Positions 42,826-54,419 of a stretch of DNA of 64,000 nucleotides are shown here, one piece after another. The stretch is from Prochlorococcus sp. scB243_495K23. GTDB taxonomy: Bacteria; Cyanobacteriota; Cyanobacteriia; PCC-6307; Cyanobiaceae. The notes beneath the pieces were generated by a model. It worked only from the letters and a program-made list of their open reading frames with translations, was not told the origin of the DNA and made no database searches. The position numbers were made by a program, and so were the translations under genes. The DNA is taken from NCBI GenBank assembly GCA_000635495.1, contig JFLW01000041.1:95501-159500 (forward strand), given 5' to 3'. Positions within the stretch are counted from its first letter, which is position 1, and each line of letters opens with the position of its first letter.

Positions 42826-43989
42826 CTACTTACCCATCCCAAGCTGCTGAGCTTTTTGATAAACCTTACCTTCTGTTAGAAGCGATGGTGCGATAACTAT
42901 CTCTACTTCTTGCATTTCTTTAATATTTTTTGCCCCAAGAGTACTCATTGAGGTTCTAATGGCTCCTATTAAGTTATGTGTCCCATCATCGAGTAAGGCA
43001 GGGCCTTTAATTATTCTTTCTAAGGATCCTGTAGAACCAACTTCAATTCTTGTGCCCCTTGGCAATACTGGACTTGGAGTAGCCATACCCCAATGAAATC
43101 CTTTACCTGGAGCGTTTGAGGATTTAGCTATTGGGGATCCAATCATTACAGCATCTGCTCCACATGCTAAACATTTACAGATATCTCCGCCAGTAACAAT
43201 TCCTCCATCACCAATAATAGGAATATAGCTACCACTTTCTTTAAAGTAATCATTTCTTGCCGCACTACAATCAGCAATTGCAGTTGCTTGAGGGATTCCA
43301 ATTCCCAATACTCCTCTTGATGTACATGCCGCTCCAGGTCCTATCCCAACCATCAATCCTGCAACTCCAGCATCCATGAGAAGTTTTGCAACTTCGTAAG
43401 TAACACAATTGCCCGCTACAACTGGGACATTCATAGATTGACAAAGATCTTTAATATTTAAAGTTTCCTTACCTTCCATACCTAGATGTTCAGTAGAAAC
43501 AACTGTTCCTTGAAGAAAAAATAAATCAATTTTAGAATTATTAAGTGTTTCTTTAAATTTAATGGCAGCTTGAGGAGTCCCACTAAAAGCCGCTATACCT
43601 CCTCTTTCTTTCACCTCATTTATTCTTTGTACAATCAATCCCTCCTTGACCGGTTCACTGTATATTTTCTGCATTAATGGAACAAAATTATTCTTCCCGA
43701 CTGATGCTATTTGGTTCAATATCTCATCAGGGTTTTCATATCGTGTTTGTATGCCCTCCATATTAATAACCCCTAGGGAACCTAATTTTGTTAGTTCTAC
43801 AGCCGTATTGACATCGACAACACTATCCATGGCACTTGCTACGATCGGAACTTCTCTTTTGAAATCACCTATTGACCAAGAAGGGTCAGTCAAATCGTAA
43901 TCAAGTGTTCTTTTCCCAGGGACTAAAGCTATTTCATCGATGCCATAAGCCCGTCTGACTTTTTTATTTAATCCAAGTTCAATATTCAC
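42826..43989 (-). CDS. guaB: GuaB3-type IMP dehydrogenase family protein (no CBS domains)
   Basis: 387 residues, about 100 fewer than classical GuaB. The (beta/alpha)8 core has KREVPIVASAMDSVVDVNTA, the catalytic C222 in GPGAACTSRGVLGIGIP, and GDGGIVTGGDICK and GADAVMIGSP. The ~120-residue CBS pair that normally interrupts the barrel is absent. This lineage is known in cyanobacteria as GuaB3 and catalyses IMP to XMP oxidation without CBS-based regulation. It flanks Yfr1. Confidence 0.9.
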   Translation of the reverse strand: MNIELGLNKKVRRAYGIDEIALVPGKRTLDYDLTDPSWSIGDFKREVPIVASAMDSVVDVNTAVELTKLGSLGVINMEGIQTRYENPDEILNQIASVGKNNFVPLMQKIYSEPVKEGLIVQRINEVKERGGIAAFSGTPQAAIKFKETLNNSKIDLFFLQGTVVSTEHLGMEGKETLNIKDLCQSMNVPVVAGNCVTYEVAKLLMDAGVAGLMVGIGPGAACTSRGVLGIGIPQATAIADCSAARNDYFKESGSYIPIIGDGGIVTGGDICKCLACGADAVMIGSPIAKSSNAPGKGFHWGMATPSPVLPRGTRIEVGSTGSLERIIKGPALLDDGTHNLIGAIRTSMSTLGAKNIKEMQEVEIVIAPSLLTEGKVYQKAQQLGMGK

Positions 43990-44168
43990 GATAGTTTTCT
44001 TCTATTCTGATTAAATTAACAACTAAAGGGGTAATAAGCCAAGGTTTATACAAAAACAACAGGTTTTATTTTGATTTGTGTGTAAATGTGAGTATTTGGC
44101 AATTAAATAAATCTTTTTTTTTATTCATTATGACAATCAGCGATTATTATTAAAGAAAGGATTTCTGT

Positions 44169-46766
44169 ATGTCTGATAATTTAGATCCCGATAACTCAGG
44201 ATTAAACGAAGATAACGACCGAATTATTCAAACTGACCTAAGAAATGAGATGTCTCGTTCATACCTTGAGTATGCAATGAGCGTTATAGTTGGTCGCGCT
44301 CTGCCAGATGCAAGAGATGGATTAAAACCTGTTCACAGAAGAATTCTTTATGCAATGTATGAACTTGGTTTGACTAGCGGTAGACCATACAGAAAATGTG
44401 CAAGAGTTGTAGGAGAAGTATTAGGTAAGTACCACCCTCATGGCGATACTGCTGTTTATGATGCTTTGGTAAGAATGGCCCAGGATTTTTCTATGAGGAT
44501 GCCACTCATAGATGGCCATGGAAACTTTGGTTCTGTTGATAACGACCCTCCAGCAGCAATGAGATATACAGAATCTCGTTTACAGTCTCTTACGGATGAA
44601 AGTTTATTAGAGGATATTGAATCTGAAACTGTAGATTTTGCCGATAATTTTGACGGTTCTCAGCAAGAGCCAACAGTTCTACCCGCTAGGATCCCTCAAC
44701 TACTTCTAAATGGATCTTCTGGAATAGCCGTGGGAATGGCAACTAATATTCCACCTCATAATTTAGGGGAATTAATTAATGGTCTTAAATCAATAATCAA
44801 AAACCCCTCAATTAAAGATAGTGAACTTTTTGAAATAATTAAGGGTCCTGATTTTCCCACAGGTGGTCAAATCTTAGGCAGAGACGGTATTAGAGAAACA
44901 TTCAAAACAGGAAGGGGGTCAATAACAATGAGAGGGGTAGCAAATATTGAGCAAATTAAATCCATTGGTAGAGCAGAGAGAGATGCTGTAATAATTACAG
45001 AGCTTCCATTTCAAACCAATAAAGCGGCCTTGATAGAAAGAATTGCTGATTTGGTTAATGAAAAAAAATTAGAAGGTATTTCTGATATTAGAGATGAAAG
45101 TGATCGAGATGGGATGAGGATTGTTATTGAACTAAAAAGAGATGCCTACCCACAAGTAGTTTTAAATAATTTATTTAAGTTAACACCTTTACAAAATAAC
45201 TTTAGTGCAAATATCCTTGCATTAGTAAAAGGAGAGCCCACAACACTTTCACTTAGGAAAATGTTAGACGTTTTTCTAGATTTTAGGGTTGAGACAATAA
45301 GGCGAAGAACAACATTTTTATTAAAAAAGGCAGAAGAAAGAGATCATATTGTAAAAGGTCTTTTATTGGCCTTAGATGCTATGGATCAAATTATAAACCT
45401 AATAAGATCAGCGAAAGATTCAATATCAGCTCGAGAAAAATTACAAAACGACCATAAATTATCTTCCATACAGGCAGATGCAATTCTACAAATGCAGTTA
45501 AGAAGATTAACAGCATTAGAAGCAGATAAAATCAAAGGAGAACATAATGAGTTAACTCGAAAAATCAATCTATATCAGCAAATATTAAATAGTAAAGAAA
45601 GAATTTTTGAAATTATTCTTGAAGAACTTCATAAAATTGATGAAAGATTTTCTTCTGCTAGGAAAACAGAAATACTAGATTTAGGCGGCGGTTTAGATGA
45701 TATTGATCTCATTGCTAATGACAGATCCGTAGTTCTATTAACTGAAGCAGGTTATTTAAAAAGAATGCCTGTTAATGATTTTGAATCTACCAGTCGTGGT
45801 TCAAGGGGTAAAGCCGGCACAAAAACCAAAGAAGATGATGACGTAAAATTATTTATAAGCTGTAACGATCATGATAATCTTGTGCTTTTCAGTGATAGAG
45901 GAGTAGCTTATGCTCTCCCAGCATATAGGGTTCCTATGAGCAGCAGAACGGCAAAAGGGACTCCATCAGTCCAACTTCTCCCAATCCCAAGAGAAGAAAA
46001 AATTACTTCACTAGTTGCTGTGGATTCTTTTGTTGACGATCGTTATTTATTAATGCTAACCAAAGCTGGCTTTATAAAAAGAACTGCACTTTCAGCTTTC
46101 TCAAAAATTCGCTCAAATGGTCTAATAGCGATTAATCTTGAGGATGGAGATGCTCTAACCTGGGTCAGATTATCAAAAGAAGGTGATAGTGTTTTAATTG
46201 GATCTAAAACAGGAATGGCGATTCATTTCAGACTAGATATCAATGAATTAAGACCACTTGGTAGAACAGCAAGAGGTGTTAAATCAATGAACTTGAGAGA
46301 AGGAGACAATCTAGTTTCTATGGATGTTTTAACATCTAATTTGGTTGATCAATTGGCTAAAATTGAGGATTTTACAGAAGATCTTGATGATAATGTTGAG
46401 GAAAACTCTTCCAATGGTCCATGGGTATTAATAGCCAGTGCATTTGGACTAGGGAAGAGAGTACCTGTAGCTCAGTTTAGATTACAAAAAAGAGCAGGAA
46501 TGGGTTTGAGAGCAATAAAATTTAGAATTAAAGATGATCAGCTAGTTTGTTTGAAGGTCCTTGGCGAAGGAGAAGAATTACTACTTGTAACCGAAAAAGG
46601 CGTAATTGTAAGAACAAACGCAGATAAAATCTCTCAGCAATCTAGGGCAGCTACAGGAGTAAAATTACAAAGATTAGATGACGGTGATCATTTATCAGAA
46701 GTGGTGTTAGTACCTCGTGAACAAATAGAGGGGAAAGACCAACCCAGCTCAGTTGAACAAAATTAA
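44169..46766 (+). CDS. gyrA: DNA gyrase subunit A
   Basis: 865 residues, normal length. [20 protein letters not shown] near residue 31, then the [20 protein letters not shown] block and the catalytic Y133 in AMRYTESRL. The C-terminal beta-pinwheel repeats (for example [19 protein letters not shown]) show a complete protein. With GyrB it introduces negative supercoils. crtL follows after 24 bases. Confidence 0.97.
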   Translation: MSDNLDPDNSGLNEDNDRIIQTDLRNEMSRSYLEYAMSVIVGRALPDARDGLKPVHRRILYAMYELGLTSGRPYRKCARVVGEVLGKYHPHGDTAVYDALVRMAQDFSMRMPLIDGHGNFGSVDNDPPAAMRYTESRLQSLTDESLLEDIESETVDFADNFDGSQQEPTVLPARIPQLLLNGSSGIAVGMATNIPPHNLGELINGLKSIIKNPSIKDSELFEIIKGPDFPTGGQILGRDGIRETFKTGRGSITMRGVANIEQIKSIGRAERDAVIITELPFQTNKAALIERIADLVNEKKLEGISDIRDESDRDGMRIVIELKRDAYPQVVLNNLFKLTPLQNNFSANILALVKGEPTTLSLRKMLDVFLDFRVETIRRRTTFLLKKAEERDHIVKGLLLALDAMDQIINLIRSAKDSISAREKLQNDHKLSSIQADAILQMQLRRLTALEADKIKGEHNELTRKINLYQQILNSKERIFEIILEELHKIDERFSSARKTEILDLGGGLDDIDLIANDRSVVLLTEAGYLKRMPVNDFESTSRGSRGKAGTKTKEDDDVKLFISCNDHDNLVLFSDRGVAYALPAYRVPMSSRTAKGTPSVQLLPIPREEKITSLVAVDSFVDDRYLLMLTKAGFIKRTALSAFSKIRSNGLIAINLEDGDALTWVRLSKEGDSVLIGSKTGMAIHFRLDINELRPLGRTARGVKSMNLREGDNLVSMDVLTSNLVDQLAKIEDFTEDLDDNVEENSSNGPWVLIASAFGLGKRVPVAQFRLQKRAGMGLRAIKFRIKDDQLVCLKVLGEGEELLLVTEKGVIVRTNADKISQQSRAATGVKLQRLDDGDHLSEVVLVPREQIEGKDQPSSVEQN

Positions 46767-46790
46767 AAGCCTTATGGTTAGCTAAATAAT

Positions 46791-48002
46791 ATGGAAATAC
46801 TTGATATTTTAATTTTAGGTTCAGGTCCTGCAGCATTATGCCTAGCTTCAGAATTAGCCAATCAGGATTTAAATATTAAGGGAATATCAACAAAATCCCC
46901 AAATGAAAAATGGGAGAATACATATGGTATCTGGGCATCTGAATTAGAAGAATTAGGGTTAGAATCCTTGTTATCTCATAGATGGTGTCAAACAGTTAGT
47001 TTTTTTGGAGATGGGGAAAATAAAAAAGGGGATACTCCGACAAAACACAACTATGATTATGGTTTAATAAATCAAGAAGCCTTTCAAAATGAGCTATTAA
47101 AAAAATGTAAAGGGATTGAATGGTTGAATGAAACAGCAAAAGAAATTAAAGAAAAAAATAAACTATCTGAAGTAACTTGTTTTTCAGGTCTCAAAATAAA
47201 GGCGAGATTAGTTATTGACGCAAGTGGTCATAAAAGTAATTTTGTAAAAAGACCAGTTCAAAATGAAATCGCTCAACAAGCTGCTTACGGAATTGTAGGT
47301 AAATTTACATCGCCACCTGTCAATAAAGAACAATTTGTTCTAATGGATTTTCGTCCAAATCATTTAAACAATGAAGAGAAGTTATCATCTCCATCCTTTC
47401 TTTATGCAATGGATCTTGGCAACGAGACTTTTTTTGTTGAAGAAACTTCATTAGCTAGTTATCCTGCATTATCCCAAGAAAATCTTAAAAAAAGACTTTA
47501 TAAAAGACTTAATAGTAAGGGTATTGAGGTAAGTGAAATTTTTCATGAAGAGAATTGCCTTTTCCCTATGAATTTACCCCTCCCATTTAAAAAACAATTT
47601 GTACTTGGTTTCGGAGGGGCTGCAAGTATGGTTCATCCTGCATCAGGATACATGGTTGGATCATTATTAAGAAGAGCTCCACTCCTTGCGCAAAAATTAG
47701 CAATCTTTTTAAAAGAACCTCAACTAAGTTCACTTGAGCTAGCTTCAAAAGGTTGGGAAATCCTATGGCCTTACGAGTTAACACAAAGGCATAAACTTTA
47801 CCAATATGGTCTAAGAAGATTGATGAGTTTTGACGAAAGTAGATTAAGAAGCTTTTTCTCAAATTTCTTTAGATTATCAACCAATGAATGGGTAGGTTTT
47901 CTTACTAATACACTCCCACTTCCAAAACTAATTTACGTTATGAGTAAGATGTTTATAAATTCACCTTTAAAAGTAAAACTAGGCATGCTCAAGTTAAACT
48001 AG
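46791..48002 (+). CDS. crtL: Lycopene cyclase (CrtL type)
   Basis: 403 residues, FAD/NAD-dependent. The dinucleotide fold starts LDILILGSGPAALCLASELA, followed by NEKWENTYGIWASEL, RLVIDASGH, FLYAMDLGNETFFVEETSLA and GGAASMVHPASGYMVGSLLR, all typical of plant/cyanobacterial CrtL. It cyclises lycopene ends to beta rings; Prochlorococcus has two such genes (b and e), and this is probably the b-type. Its end overlaps the GH57 gene on the other strand by 14 bases. Confidence 0.93.
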   Translation: MEILDILILGSGPAALCLASELANQDLNIKGISTKSPNEKWENTYGIWASELEELGLESLLSHRWCQTVSFFGDGENKKGDTPTKHNYDYGLINQEAFQNELLKKCKGIEWLNETAKEIKEKNKLSEVTCFSGLKIKARLVIDASGHKSNFVKRPVQNEIAQQAAYGIVGKFTSPPVNKEQFVLMDFRPNHLNNEEKLSSPSFLYAMDLGNETFFVEETSLASYPALSQENLKKRLYKRLNSKGIEVSEIFHEENCLFPMNLPLPFKKQFVLGFGGAASMVHPASGYMVGSLLRRAPLLAQKLAIFLKEPQLSSLELASKGWEILWPYELTQRHKLYQYGLRRLMSFDESRLRSFFSNFFRLSTNEWVGFLTNTLPLPKLIYVMSKMFINSPLKVKLGMLKLN

Positions 48003-49590
48003 TATTTTTTTTTCGCCAATCATCAATATTAATATTTTGGAAGACTTTATCCTCTTCCTCAATCTCTTCAAGAAATTTTAAATTAACATTGGAATGATTT
48101 TTAATCATTTCAACTAATTTCCAGAATCTGAATAAGTGTCTTTCTATTCTTTCTTTTGCGAGTTCAGTTGTGGTTCCAGCTCTTAAAATAAAACTCCAAT
48201 CAGAAGACTCAGAAAGAAGTAGTTCTCTTGCCGCTTGGTTTAAGAGTCTTAAAGATAAATCATTATTAAAATTTTCCAAGCACAAATCTACAAATGTTGA
48301 GCCTGCCTTTGTGATTTTCGGAACGATCCATGCATTTGCATCATTAATCCAGTAATTATGGTAACCACCTTGCCCCCAGCTTGATGGCGATGGATCACAA
48401 ATCTGAAGATTTGGTTTTTGCACTAAAAATTCTTTTAAATTTGTAAGCTTAATTGAATATTTACTAGAGTTCTTTAGTATATTTTCAATAAAAAAAGGTC
48501 CCTCATACCACCAATGACCAAATAACTCTGCATCAAATGGAGCTACCAATAAAGGCTTAAAGGAAGAGGATAAAGTCAATTTCTCTAGTTGTTTCGATCT
48601 CGCTAGAAGATAGGTATCAGCATGTTCTGCCGCCTTATTTTTGGCTTCATTTTCAAGGTAAAACTCTTTACCCCCTAAAGAAATGTTTTCTTCTGTAATC
48701 TTATGAAACTTTAAACCCAAAGGTCTTTTTGATGAAATACCCTTTTTTTGGAGCTTTGAGAGAGGTAATTCCCACCCCAAATCTTTATGAAATTCCCTAT
48801 AGACTTTGTCACCCGGAAACCCATCCTTAGCGGACCAAACGGGCAAGGTTGACTCACTATCTCTCCCGAAAAATGCCACTCCTTTTTTCGAGCATATTGG
48901 AGCATATACACCATACCTAGGCCTTGGTGTTGAGTTTAGAATCCCGTGTCCGTCTAAGATTGTATATCTAATTCCAGAATTGAATAGTATTTCATCTAAA
49001 CCCTCATAATATGCGCATTCAGGTAACCAAATACCTAAAGGTTTTGTTTCAAAAATATTTTCATGGCTCCTAATGGCTGTGTTGATTTGTCCTTTTACAG
49101 TTTCAGGATTCTCCCTCAAAATTGGCAGATATCCGTGAGTAGCAGCACAAGTAAGAATATCCAAATTTCCAGATTTATTTAAAACCCTAAACTTCTCAAT
49201 TAAATTTCCAGAACATTTTTGCCAGTACAAGTATTTATCATTAAGATTATTTATTAAAAATGCAGCGGCATTTTTTTCTTCTAGTGGCAGTTCGTTTAGG
49301 AAATCATTCCTTGTTTTAATCCAGCTTGGGAAAGTTTCTTGAATTTGTTTATTATTTAGAAGTGATAATAATGTTGGAGACAAACTAATTGTAAGTTTTG
49401 TATTTTCAGGATTTTCATTTTTGGAAGATTCTATTGATTGAAGTAGTGGAATATAACATTCCAGAATAGCCTGAAATAACCAATCCTCTTCTAAGGAGTT
49501 TTTTTCATTTTTCCTGACATAAGGTAGATGAGCATGTAAAACTATCGCTAACTGGCCTGAAACATTATTTTTAGAGTATTGCCCATTCAT
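47989..49590 (-). CDS. GH57 glycoside hydrolase (probable branching enzyme)
   Basis: 533 residues. The N-terminal AIVLHAHLPYVRKN is the GH57 first motif, GIWLPECAYYEGLDEILFN contains the catalytic Glu, and PFDAELFGHWWYEGPFFI the catalytic Asp region. The C-terminal DUF1957 helical part (LNQAARELLLSESSDWSF, then RAGTT) is present. Such enzymes are alpha-1,4-glucan branching enzymes of glycogen synthesis. It is divergent from leuA and convergent with crtL. Confidence 0.88.
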   Translation of the reverse strand: MNGQYSKNNVSGQLAIVLHAHLPYVRKNEKNSLEEDWLFQAILECYIPLLQSIESSKNENPENTKLTISLSPTLLSLLNNKQIQETFPSWIKTRNDFLNELPLEEKNAAAFLINNLNDKYLYWQKCSGNLIEKFRVLNKSGNLDILTCAATHGYLPILRENPETVKGQINTAIRSHENIFETKPLGIWLPECAYYEGLDEILFNSGIRYTILDGHGILNSTPRPRYGVYAPICSKKGVAFFGRDSESTLPVWSAKDGFPGDKVYREFHKDLGWELPLSKLQKKGISSKRPLGLKFHKITEENISLGGKEFYLENEAKNKAAEHADTYLLARSKQLEKLTLSSSFKPLLVAPFDAELFGHWWYEGPFFIENILKNSSKYSIKLTNLKEFLVQKPNLQICDPSPSSWGQGGYHNYWINDANAWIVPKITKAGSTFVDLCLENFNNDLSLRLLNQAARELLLSESSDWSFILRAGTTTELAKERIERHLFRFWKLVEMIKNHSNVNLKFLEEIEEEDKVFQNINIDDWRKKNTSLT

Positions 49591-49808
49591 ACTTTTTAAA
49601 TTTATGCCTATGGTTCTATAAAAATCGAAATTTTTTTATAAATGAAAGCTTTAATGCTAAAACAATACTTTAAAAATTTAAGTATTTGATTTTTTTTTTC
49701 AGAATTTTAACCAATATTATTTAACTTATAAACTCTCAGAAAATTTTTATTGAACTAAATCTAGTCAAATTTTTTTAATTAGCTTAATATAAGTTTAAGT
49801 TACTCACT

Positions 49809-51452
49809 TTGATGTCAAAAGATCCTGGAAGAATTTTGATATTTGACACAACTCTTCGAGACGGAGAGCAATCTCCTGGTGCAAGTTTAAATCTTGAAGA
49901 AAAGCTTGCTATCGCCCATCAATTAGCAAGATTAGGAGTAGATGTTATTGAAGCTGGATTCCCTTTCGCAAGCCCAGGAGATTATAAAGCTGTTAATAAA
50001 ATTGCTAATGTCGTAGGTAAAGAAAATGGCCCAATAATATGCGGTTTAGCAAGGGCGTCTAAAGGAGACATAAAAGCATGTTACGAAGCAGTAAGTCCAG
50101 CTCCCAAGAAAAGAATACATACTTTTATTGCTACAAGTGATATTCATCTTAAACATAAACTAAAAAAATCCAGAAAAGATGTTCTTCAAATAGTTCCAGA
50201 AATGGTTAATTATGCGAAATCCTTAGTTGATGATATTGAGTTTTCTTGTGAAGATGCCTCAAGGAGTGATCCTGAATTTTTATACGAAGTTATTCAGCTA
50301 GCAATTACTGCAGGAGCGACAACAATAAATATCCCTGATACTGTTGGTTTTACAACTCCTAGTGAATTTGGCAACCTAATTAACGATATAAATAAAAATG
50401 TTCCAAATATTGATGAGGCAGTAATCTCGGTTCATGGTCATAATGATTTGGGTTTAGCAGTAGCCAATTTTCTTGAAGCAGTAAAAAATGGAGCAAGGCA
50501 ATTAGAATGTACTATTAATGGAATTGGAGAAAGAGCCGGGAATGCCTCTCTAGAAGAATTAGTAATGGCACTTCATGTTAGGAAAAGTTTTTTTAATAGT
50601 TTTTTTAAAAGAAATCCAGATTCCCCAACTCCTCTTACAGCTATAAGAACAGAAGAAATAACAAAAACCTCTAGACTTGTTTCTAACCTAACTGGAATGA
50701 CTGTACAACCTAATAAAGCAATTGTGGGAGCTAACGCTTTTGCTCATGAATCAGGCATTCATCAGGATGGGGTTTTAAAAAATAGACTAACTTACGAAAT
50801 TATCGACGCAAAAACTGTTGGTTTGAGTGACAACAAAATATCTTTAGGGAAACTGAGTGGAAGAAGTGCGGTAAGAGCAAGATTAGAAGAAATGGGATAT
50901 GACTTAAGTAGAGAAGATCTAAATGATGCTTTTGCTCGTTTTAAAGATTTAGCTGACAGGAAAAGAGAAATTACTGATAGAGACTTAGAAGCAATTGTTA
51001 GTGAACAAGTTCAGCTACCAGAAGCTAAATTTCAATTAAGTCTTGTACAAGTAAGTTGTGGTAACGCCTCTAAACCTACTGCAACCATTTCACTTCTAAA
51101 CACAGAAGATAATAGTGAGGATACTGCTGTATCAATAGGGACTGGGCCAGTTGATGCTGTATGTGAGGCTTTAAATAAATTAGCTAAAGTTCCTAATGAA
51201 TTAATTGAATTTTCTGTTAAGTCGGTAACAGAAGGGATTGATGCTTTGGGCGAAGTAACAATTAGAATAAGAAGGGATAATAAAATATATTCTGGGCATT
51301 CTGCTGACACTGACGTTGTAGTTGCTGCAGCCAATGCTTACGTTAATGCTTTAAATAGACTTGTATTTTCTGAGAAAAAAAATTCAATTCATCCACAATT
51401 TGATAGTTTAGAGAATTCTGATAGTAAATTTCTATCTAATACTACAAATTAA
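49809..51452 (+). CDS. leuA: 2-isopropylmalate synthase
   Basis: 547 residues, normal length. [20 protein letters not shown] (from residue 13) and [14 protein letters not shown] hold the metal-binding residues, and [17 protein letters not shown] is in the subdomain. The C-terminal leucine-binding regulatory domain (residues 420-547) is present. It condenses acetyl-CoA with 2-oxoisovalerate in leucine synthesis. A 218-base interval without a gene separates it from the GH57 gene. Confidence 0.97.
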   Translation: MMSKDPGRILIFDTTLRDGEQSPGASLNLEEKLAIAHQLARLGVDVIEAGFPFASPGDYKAVNKIANVVGKENGPIICGLARASKGDIKACYEAVSPAPKKRIHTFIATSDIHLKHKLKKSRKDVLQIVPEMVNYAKSLVDDIEFSCEDASRSDPEFLYEVIQLAITAGATTINIPDTVGFTTPSEFGNLINDINKNVPNIDEAVISVHGHNDLGLAVANFLEAVKNGARQLECTINGIGERAGNASLEELVMALHVRKSFFNSFFKRNPDSPTPLTAIRTEEITKTSRLVSNLTGMTVQPNKAIVGANAFAHESGIHQDGVLKNRLTYEIIDAKTVGLSDNKISLGKLSGRSAVRARLEEMGYDLSREDLNDAFARFKDLADRKREITDRDLEAIVSEQVQLPEAKFQLSLVQVSCGNASKPTATISLLNTEDNSEDTAVSIGTGPVDAVCEALNKLAKVPNELIEFSVKSVTEGIDALGEVTIRIRRDNKIYSGHSADTDVVVAAANAYVNALNRLVFSEKKNSIHPQFDSLENSDSKFLSNTTN

Positions 51453-51534
51453 ATTATTTTCATAGGATTATTAAGTATGATTAAAAATAGTCTCTCAATA
51501 ATGTAGATTTAACTAATAGTTAAAGCAGTAAATA

Positions 51535-51927
51535 ATGAGAGAAAGGGTACTTGGATATTGGGCACTTTCGTGGGTTGGATTAATCGGCAACATAATTGCA
51601 CTTCCAATAATCGCATTAATAGTAAGTTATGGACCTCCACTAAAAGTTGCAAATATGACTCTTGCAATAAGTCTTGGATGGCCTGCTGCAATTGTTGGAA
51701 TAGTTTCTTCAGCTGCTCTTTTAGCAGAGAGAAAATGGGGAGTAACTTTAACTCTGGTATCTTTATCAATGGTAATCTCTGGTATGGGTCCTTATTCAGT
51801 TGTAAGGCTCATAACTCTTCAAGACATTTATGGAATTGGTGGATTTACTCTTTTAACAACATTATTAAGTGCGCTTGCTCTTCTTTATTGGTGTAATCCG
51901 AAACATCGAAGAAGTATTAGGTTATAA
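51535..51927 (+). CDS. Conserved-looking polytopic membrane protein (130 aa)
   Basis: Four hydrophobic segments (about 10-30, 40-65, 72-88 and 103-120). A basic end (CNPKHRRSIRL). Opposite the HD gene and 83 bases downstream of leuA. No family recognised. Confidence 0.7.
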   Translation: MRERVLGYWALSWVGLIGNIIALPIIALIVSYGPPLKVANMTLAISLGWPAAIVGIVSSAALLAERKWGVTLTLVSLSMVISGMGPYSVVRLITLQDIYGIGGFTLLTTLLSALALLYWCNPKHRRSIRL

Positions 51928-51936
51928 AATTTAAAA

Positions 51937-53412
51937 TTAAGAAAAAGTATTATTTTTGGAAGTTGGATACTGAATTCTTCTATGTCTAATTCTTTTCCAC
52001 ACATTCAAGAATGCCCTTTTTATTAGAAAAATTTCTCCTTTAGATAAATTGCTATCATCTAATTGCCCATCTTTTTTACGAGAGTAGATAATATTAGAAA
52101 TTGTTTCCAAAGCTTCTTTATCAGATGCATTAATATTCATAGCTCTAAGTGCTGCTTCACAACCATCGGCAAGCATTAAAATAGCTGTTTCTTTGGACTG
52201 AGGAATAGGGCCTTTGTATCTAAAATAATATTCATTAATGTCGAGATTTTTTTCTTTAGCTTTTTGAAAAAAATATCCCATTTTAAGGGTACCTTGATGT
52301 TCAGGAATAAAATTAGCTATCAGCTTAGGTAGTCTATTTTTTCTTGCAAATTTCAATCCTTCATCAACATGAGCTTGTAATACTTCTGCACTTTTAATCG
52401 GATCATCTAATTCGTCATGAGGATTTTGTGAACCATCCTGATTTTCAATAAACCAATTAGGTGCATGTAATTTGCCAACATCATGATATAACGCGCCAGT
52501 TTTAATAAGATCAATATCACCACCAATCATTCTTGTTGCCTCCTCTGCTAAACCACATATAAGTAAGGTATGTTCAAAAGTACCAGGAGCTTCTAGAGAC
52601 AATCTTCTAATTAGAGGCTTCTCCTTATCAGCCAATTCGAGCAATCTTGCTTTAGTTAATAATCCGAATATCGATTCAAAAATAGGAATAAATAAAATTG
52701 TAAAAAGCATCGCTATAGCCAATAGCAAGGAATCAGAAAATATATCACCATTAGCTAAAACAAAATCTTGCTTATTATAAATAAGAGACATTTTATCTTT
52801 ACCAATCAATATCCATTGACTCAAGAAAGATCCTATAGGCACGAAAATTGATAGTTGAAGTAACTGAGCTCTACTTCTTATTCTTCCTCCAAGAAGAGAT
52901 ACTATTGAAGCACAAACTAATAAAATAAAAAATAAATTGTTATTTATAACAATTTCTGGGTCAGGCCAAATAAGACTCGCTATTGATACCCAAGCTAAAG
53001 CTGTTATGGTTCCCATTCCTTGAGATATTATTAATGCCGGTGGAATTATCATAGATAATGGACTTATGGTTGCAGCTAAGGCTAATTTCGTAGCTTGTAC
53101 TGCTAAAAGAAGAGTAATGATCAAGAAGATCTGTCTTGAGGAAATAGCAGGATTCTCTTTTTTTGAAACTAATATCAAAACTCCAGAACTAATAAGTATT
53201 TCAATAAAGGTCAAAAACCAAGAAAAAATATCTGCGATATTTAAAGGCGAGATAAGAAGTAGTTTATAAGAAGAAATTATCGAAATTAAAATGCATACTA
53301 AAAAAATTATGAGATTATCTATTCTTGAAATTTTAATTGGTTGTTTTACTGGGACTTGACTTCGCCTCCACAGATAAAACAATTTCTTTAAGGTAGTTAT
53401 GATGTTTTGCAC
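51937..53412 (-). CDS. 7TM-HD phosphohydrolase (PgpH/YqfF-like), short form
   Basis: 491 residues. The N-terminal ~270 residues have seven hydrophobic segments (7TMR-like region). The HD domain has FEHTLLICGLAEEATRMIGG, then the metal-binding TGALYHDVGKLHAPNWF (H310-D311) and LIANFIPEHQGTLKMGYF. Homologues in other bacteria (PgpH/YqfF) hydrolyse cyclic di-AMP. This one lacks the large extracytoplasmic 7TMR-HDED domain that most carry. It converges with the 130-aa membrane protein and diverges from folD. Confidence 0.85.
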   Translation of the reverse strand: MQNIITTLKKLFYLWRRSQVPVKQPIKISRIDNLIIFLVCILISIISSYKLLLISPLNIADIFSWFLTFIEILISSGVLILVSKKENPAISSRQIFLIITLLLAVQATKLALAATISPLSMIIPPALIISQGMGTITALAWVSIASLIWPDPEIVINNNLFFILLVCASIVSLLGGRIRSRAQLLQLSIFVPIGSFLSQWILIGKDKMSLIYNKQDFVLANGDIFSDSLLLAIAMLFTILFIPIFESIFGLLTKARLLELADKEKPLIRRLSLEAPGTFEHTLLICGLAEEATRMIGGDIDLIKTGALYHDVGKLHAPNWFIENQDGSQNPHDELDDPIKSAEVLQAHVDEGLKFARKNRLPKLIANFIPEHQGTLKMGYFFQKAKEKNLDINEYYFRYKGPIPQSKETAILMLADGCEAALRAMNINASDKEALETISNIIYSRKKDGQLDDSNLSKGEIFLIKRAFLNVWKRIRHRRIQYPTSKNNTFS

Positions 53413-53486
53413 AGAATATAGATAAATCTATTTTAATAATTTAAAATTATAGGCATGCTAGGTGAAAAAAGGAGATGTTTTTCTAA

Positions 53487-54383
53487 ATGTCATTAAAATT
53501 AGACGGTAAAAAATTATCTCTTGAAATTGAAGAAAGATTATCTAATTATATTTCGAGTAATATAAAAAATGCAAAAAGAGCTCCCGGCTTAGCTGTAATA
53601 AGAATAGGTGAAGACCCCGCGAGTGGCGTTTACGTTAATAATAAGGAAAAAGCATGTTCAAGGATTGGAATAAAGAGCTTTATTTTTCATCTAAAAGATA
53701 GTGTAGAGCAAAAAGAAGTTGAACAATTAATAATCAAACTTAATTCTGATAAAGATATTGATGGAATGTTACTACAACTTCCCATCCCAAAGAAGTTTGA
53801 CGAGCAAAAACTAATCAGCCATATTAATCCAAGCAAAGATGTAGATGGACTAAATGAGATAAACATCGGCAAACTAGTAAAAAATGAGCCTGCGATGAGA
53901 TCATGCACACCAGCAGGAATTATTAATTTATTAAGGTCCCAAAATATTGCAATTGAAGGCAAGAAAATTGTTGTCATAGGAAGAAGTTTGCTCGTTGGGA
54001 AACCCCTATCGCTTATGTTGTTGAACCTAAATGGCACGGTAACAATTACTCACTCTAAAACATTAAATTTGAATAAAGTTTGTAGAGAAGCCGACATTTT
54101 AATTGCGGCTGCAGGAAAACCCAATCTTGTAGATTCGAGTTTCGTGAAAGAAGGAGCAGTAATTATTGATGTTGGAATTCATAGATTAAAAAGTTCCGAT
54201 AAAAATCAAACCAGATTATGTGGGGATGTATTATTAGAAGATGTTATTTCTAAAGTATTTGCTTACACACCTGTCCCAGGAGGTGTTGGACCAATGACAG
54301 TAACAATGTTACTTGTAAATACTATTTTTAGCTGGCAAAAACAATTTGGTTTATCATCAACTCTTAATGACCTTTTGCCATAA
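53487..54383 (+). CDS. folD: Methylene-THF dehydrogenase/cyclohydrolase
   Basis: 298 residues. [20 protein letters not shown] is the N-terminal motif with the catalytic Lys, [11 protein letters not shown] the substrate site, and [18 protein letters not shown] the NADP-binding region, with the closing [16 protein letters not shown]. It interconverts methylene- and formyl-THF. crtE follows after 36 bases. Confidence 0.96.
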   Translation: MSLKLDGKKLSLEIEERLSNYISSNIKNAKRAPGLAVIRIGEDPASGVYVNNKEKACSRIGIKSFIFHLKDSVEQKEVEQLIIKLNSDKDIDGMLLQLPIPKKFDEQKLISHINPSKDVDGLNEINIGKLVKNEPAMRSCTPAGIINLLRSQNIAIEGKKIVVIGRSLLVGKPLSLMLLNLNGTVTITHSKTLNLNKVCREADILIAAAGKPNLVDSSFVKEGAVIIDVGIHRLKSSDKNQTRLCGDVLLEDVISKVFAYTPVPGGVGPMTVTMLLVNTIFSWQKQFGLSSTLNDLLP

Positions 54384-54419
54384 ACTCCAAGATGAAATTT
54401 TTTTTACTAAAGATATAAA

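Noticed and set aside
46791..48002. Assignment of CrtL specifically as the epsilon-type cyclase
   Set aside because: The sequence gives only general lycopene-cyclase motifs; beta-type is more likely but not proven, so the generic name is used.
51558..51896. 112-residue plus-strand ORF overlapping the 130-aa membrane protein
   Set aside because: Ser/Asn/Cys-rich composition typical of an out-of-frame shadow.
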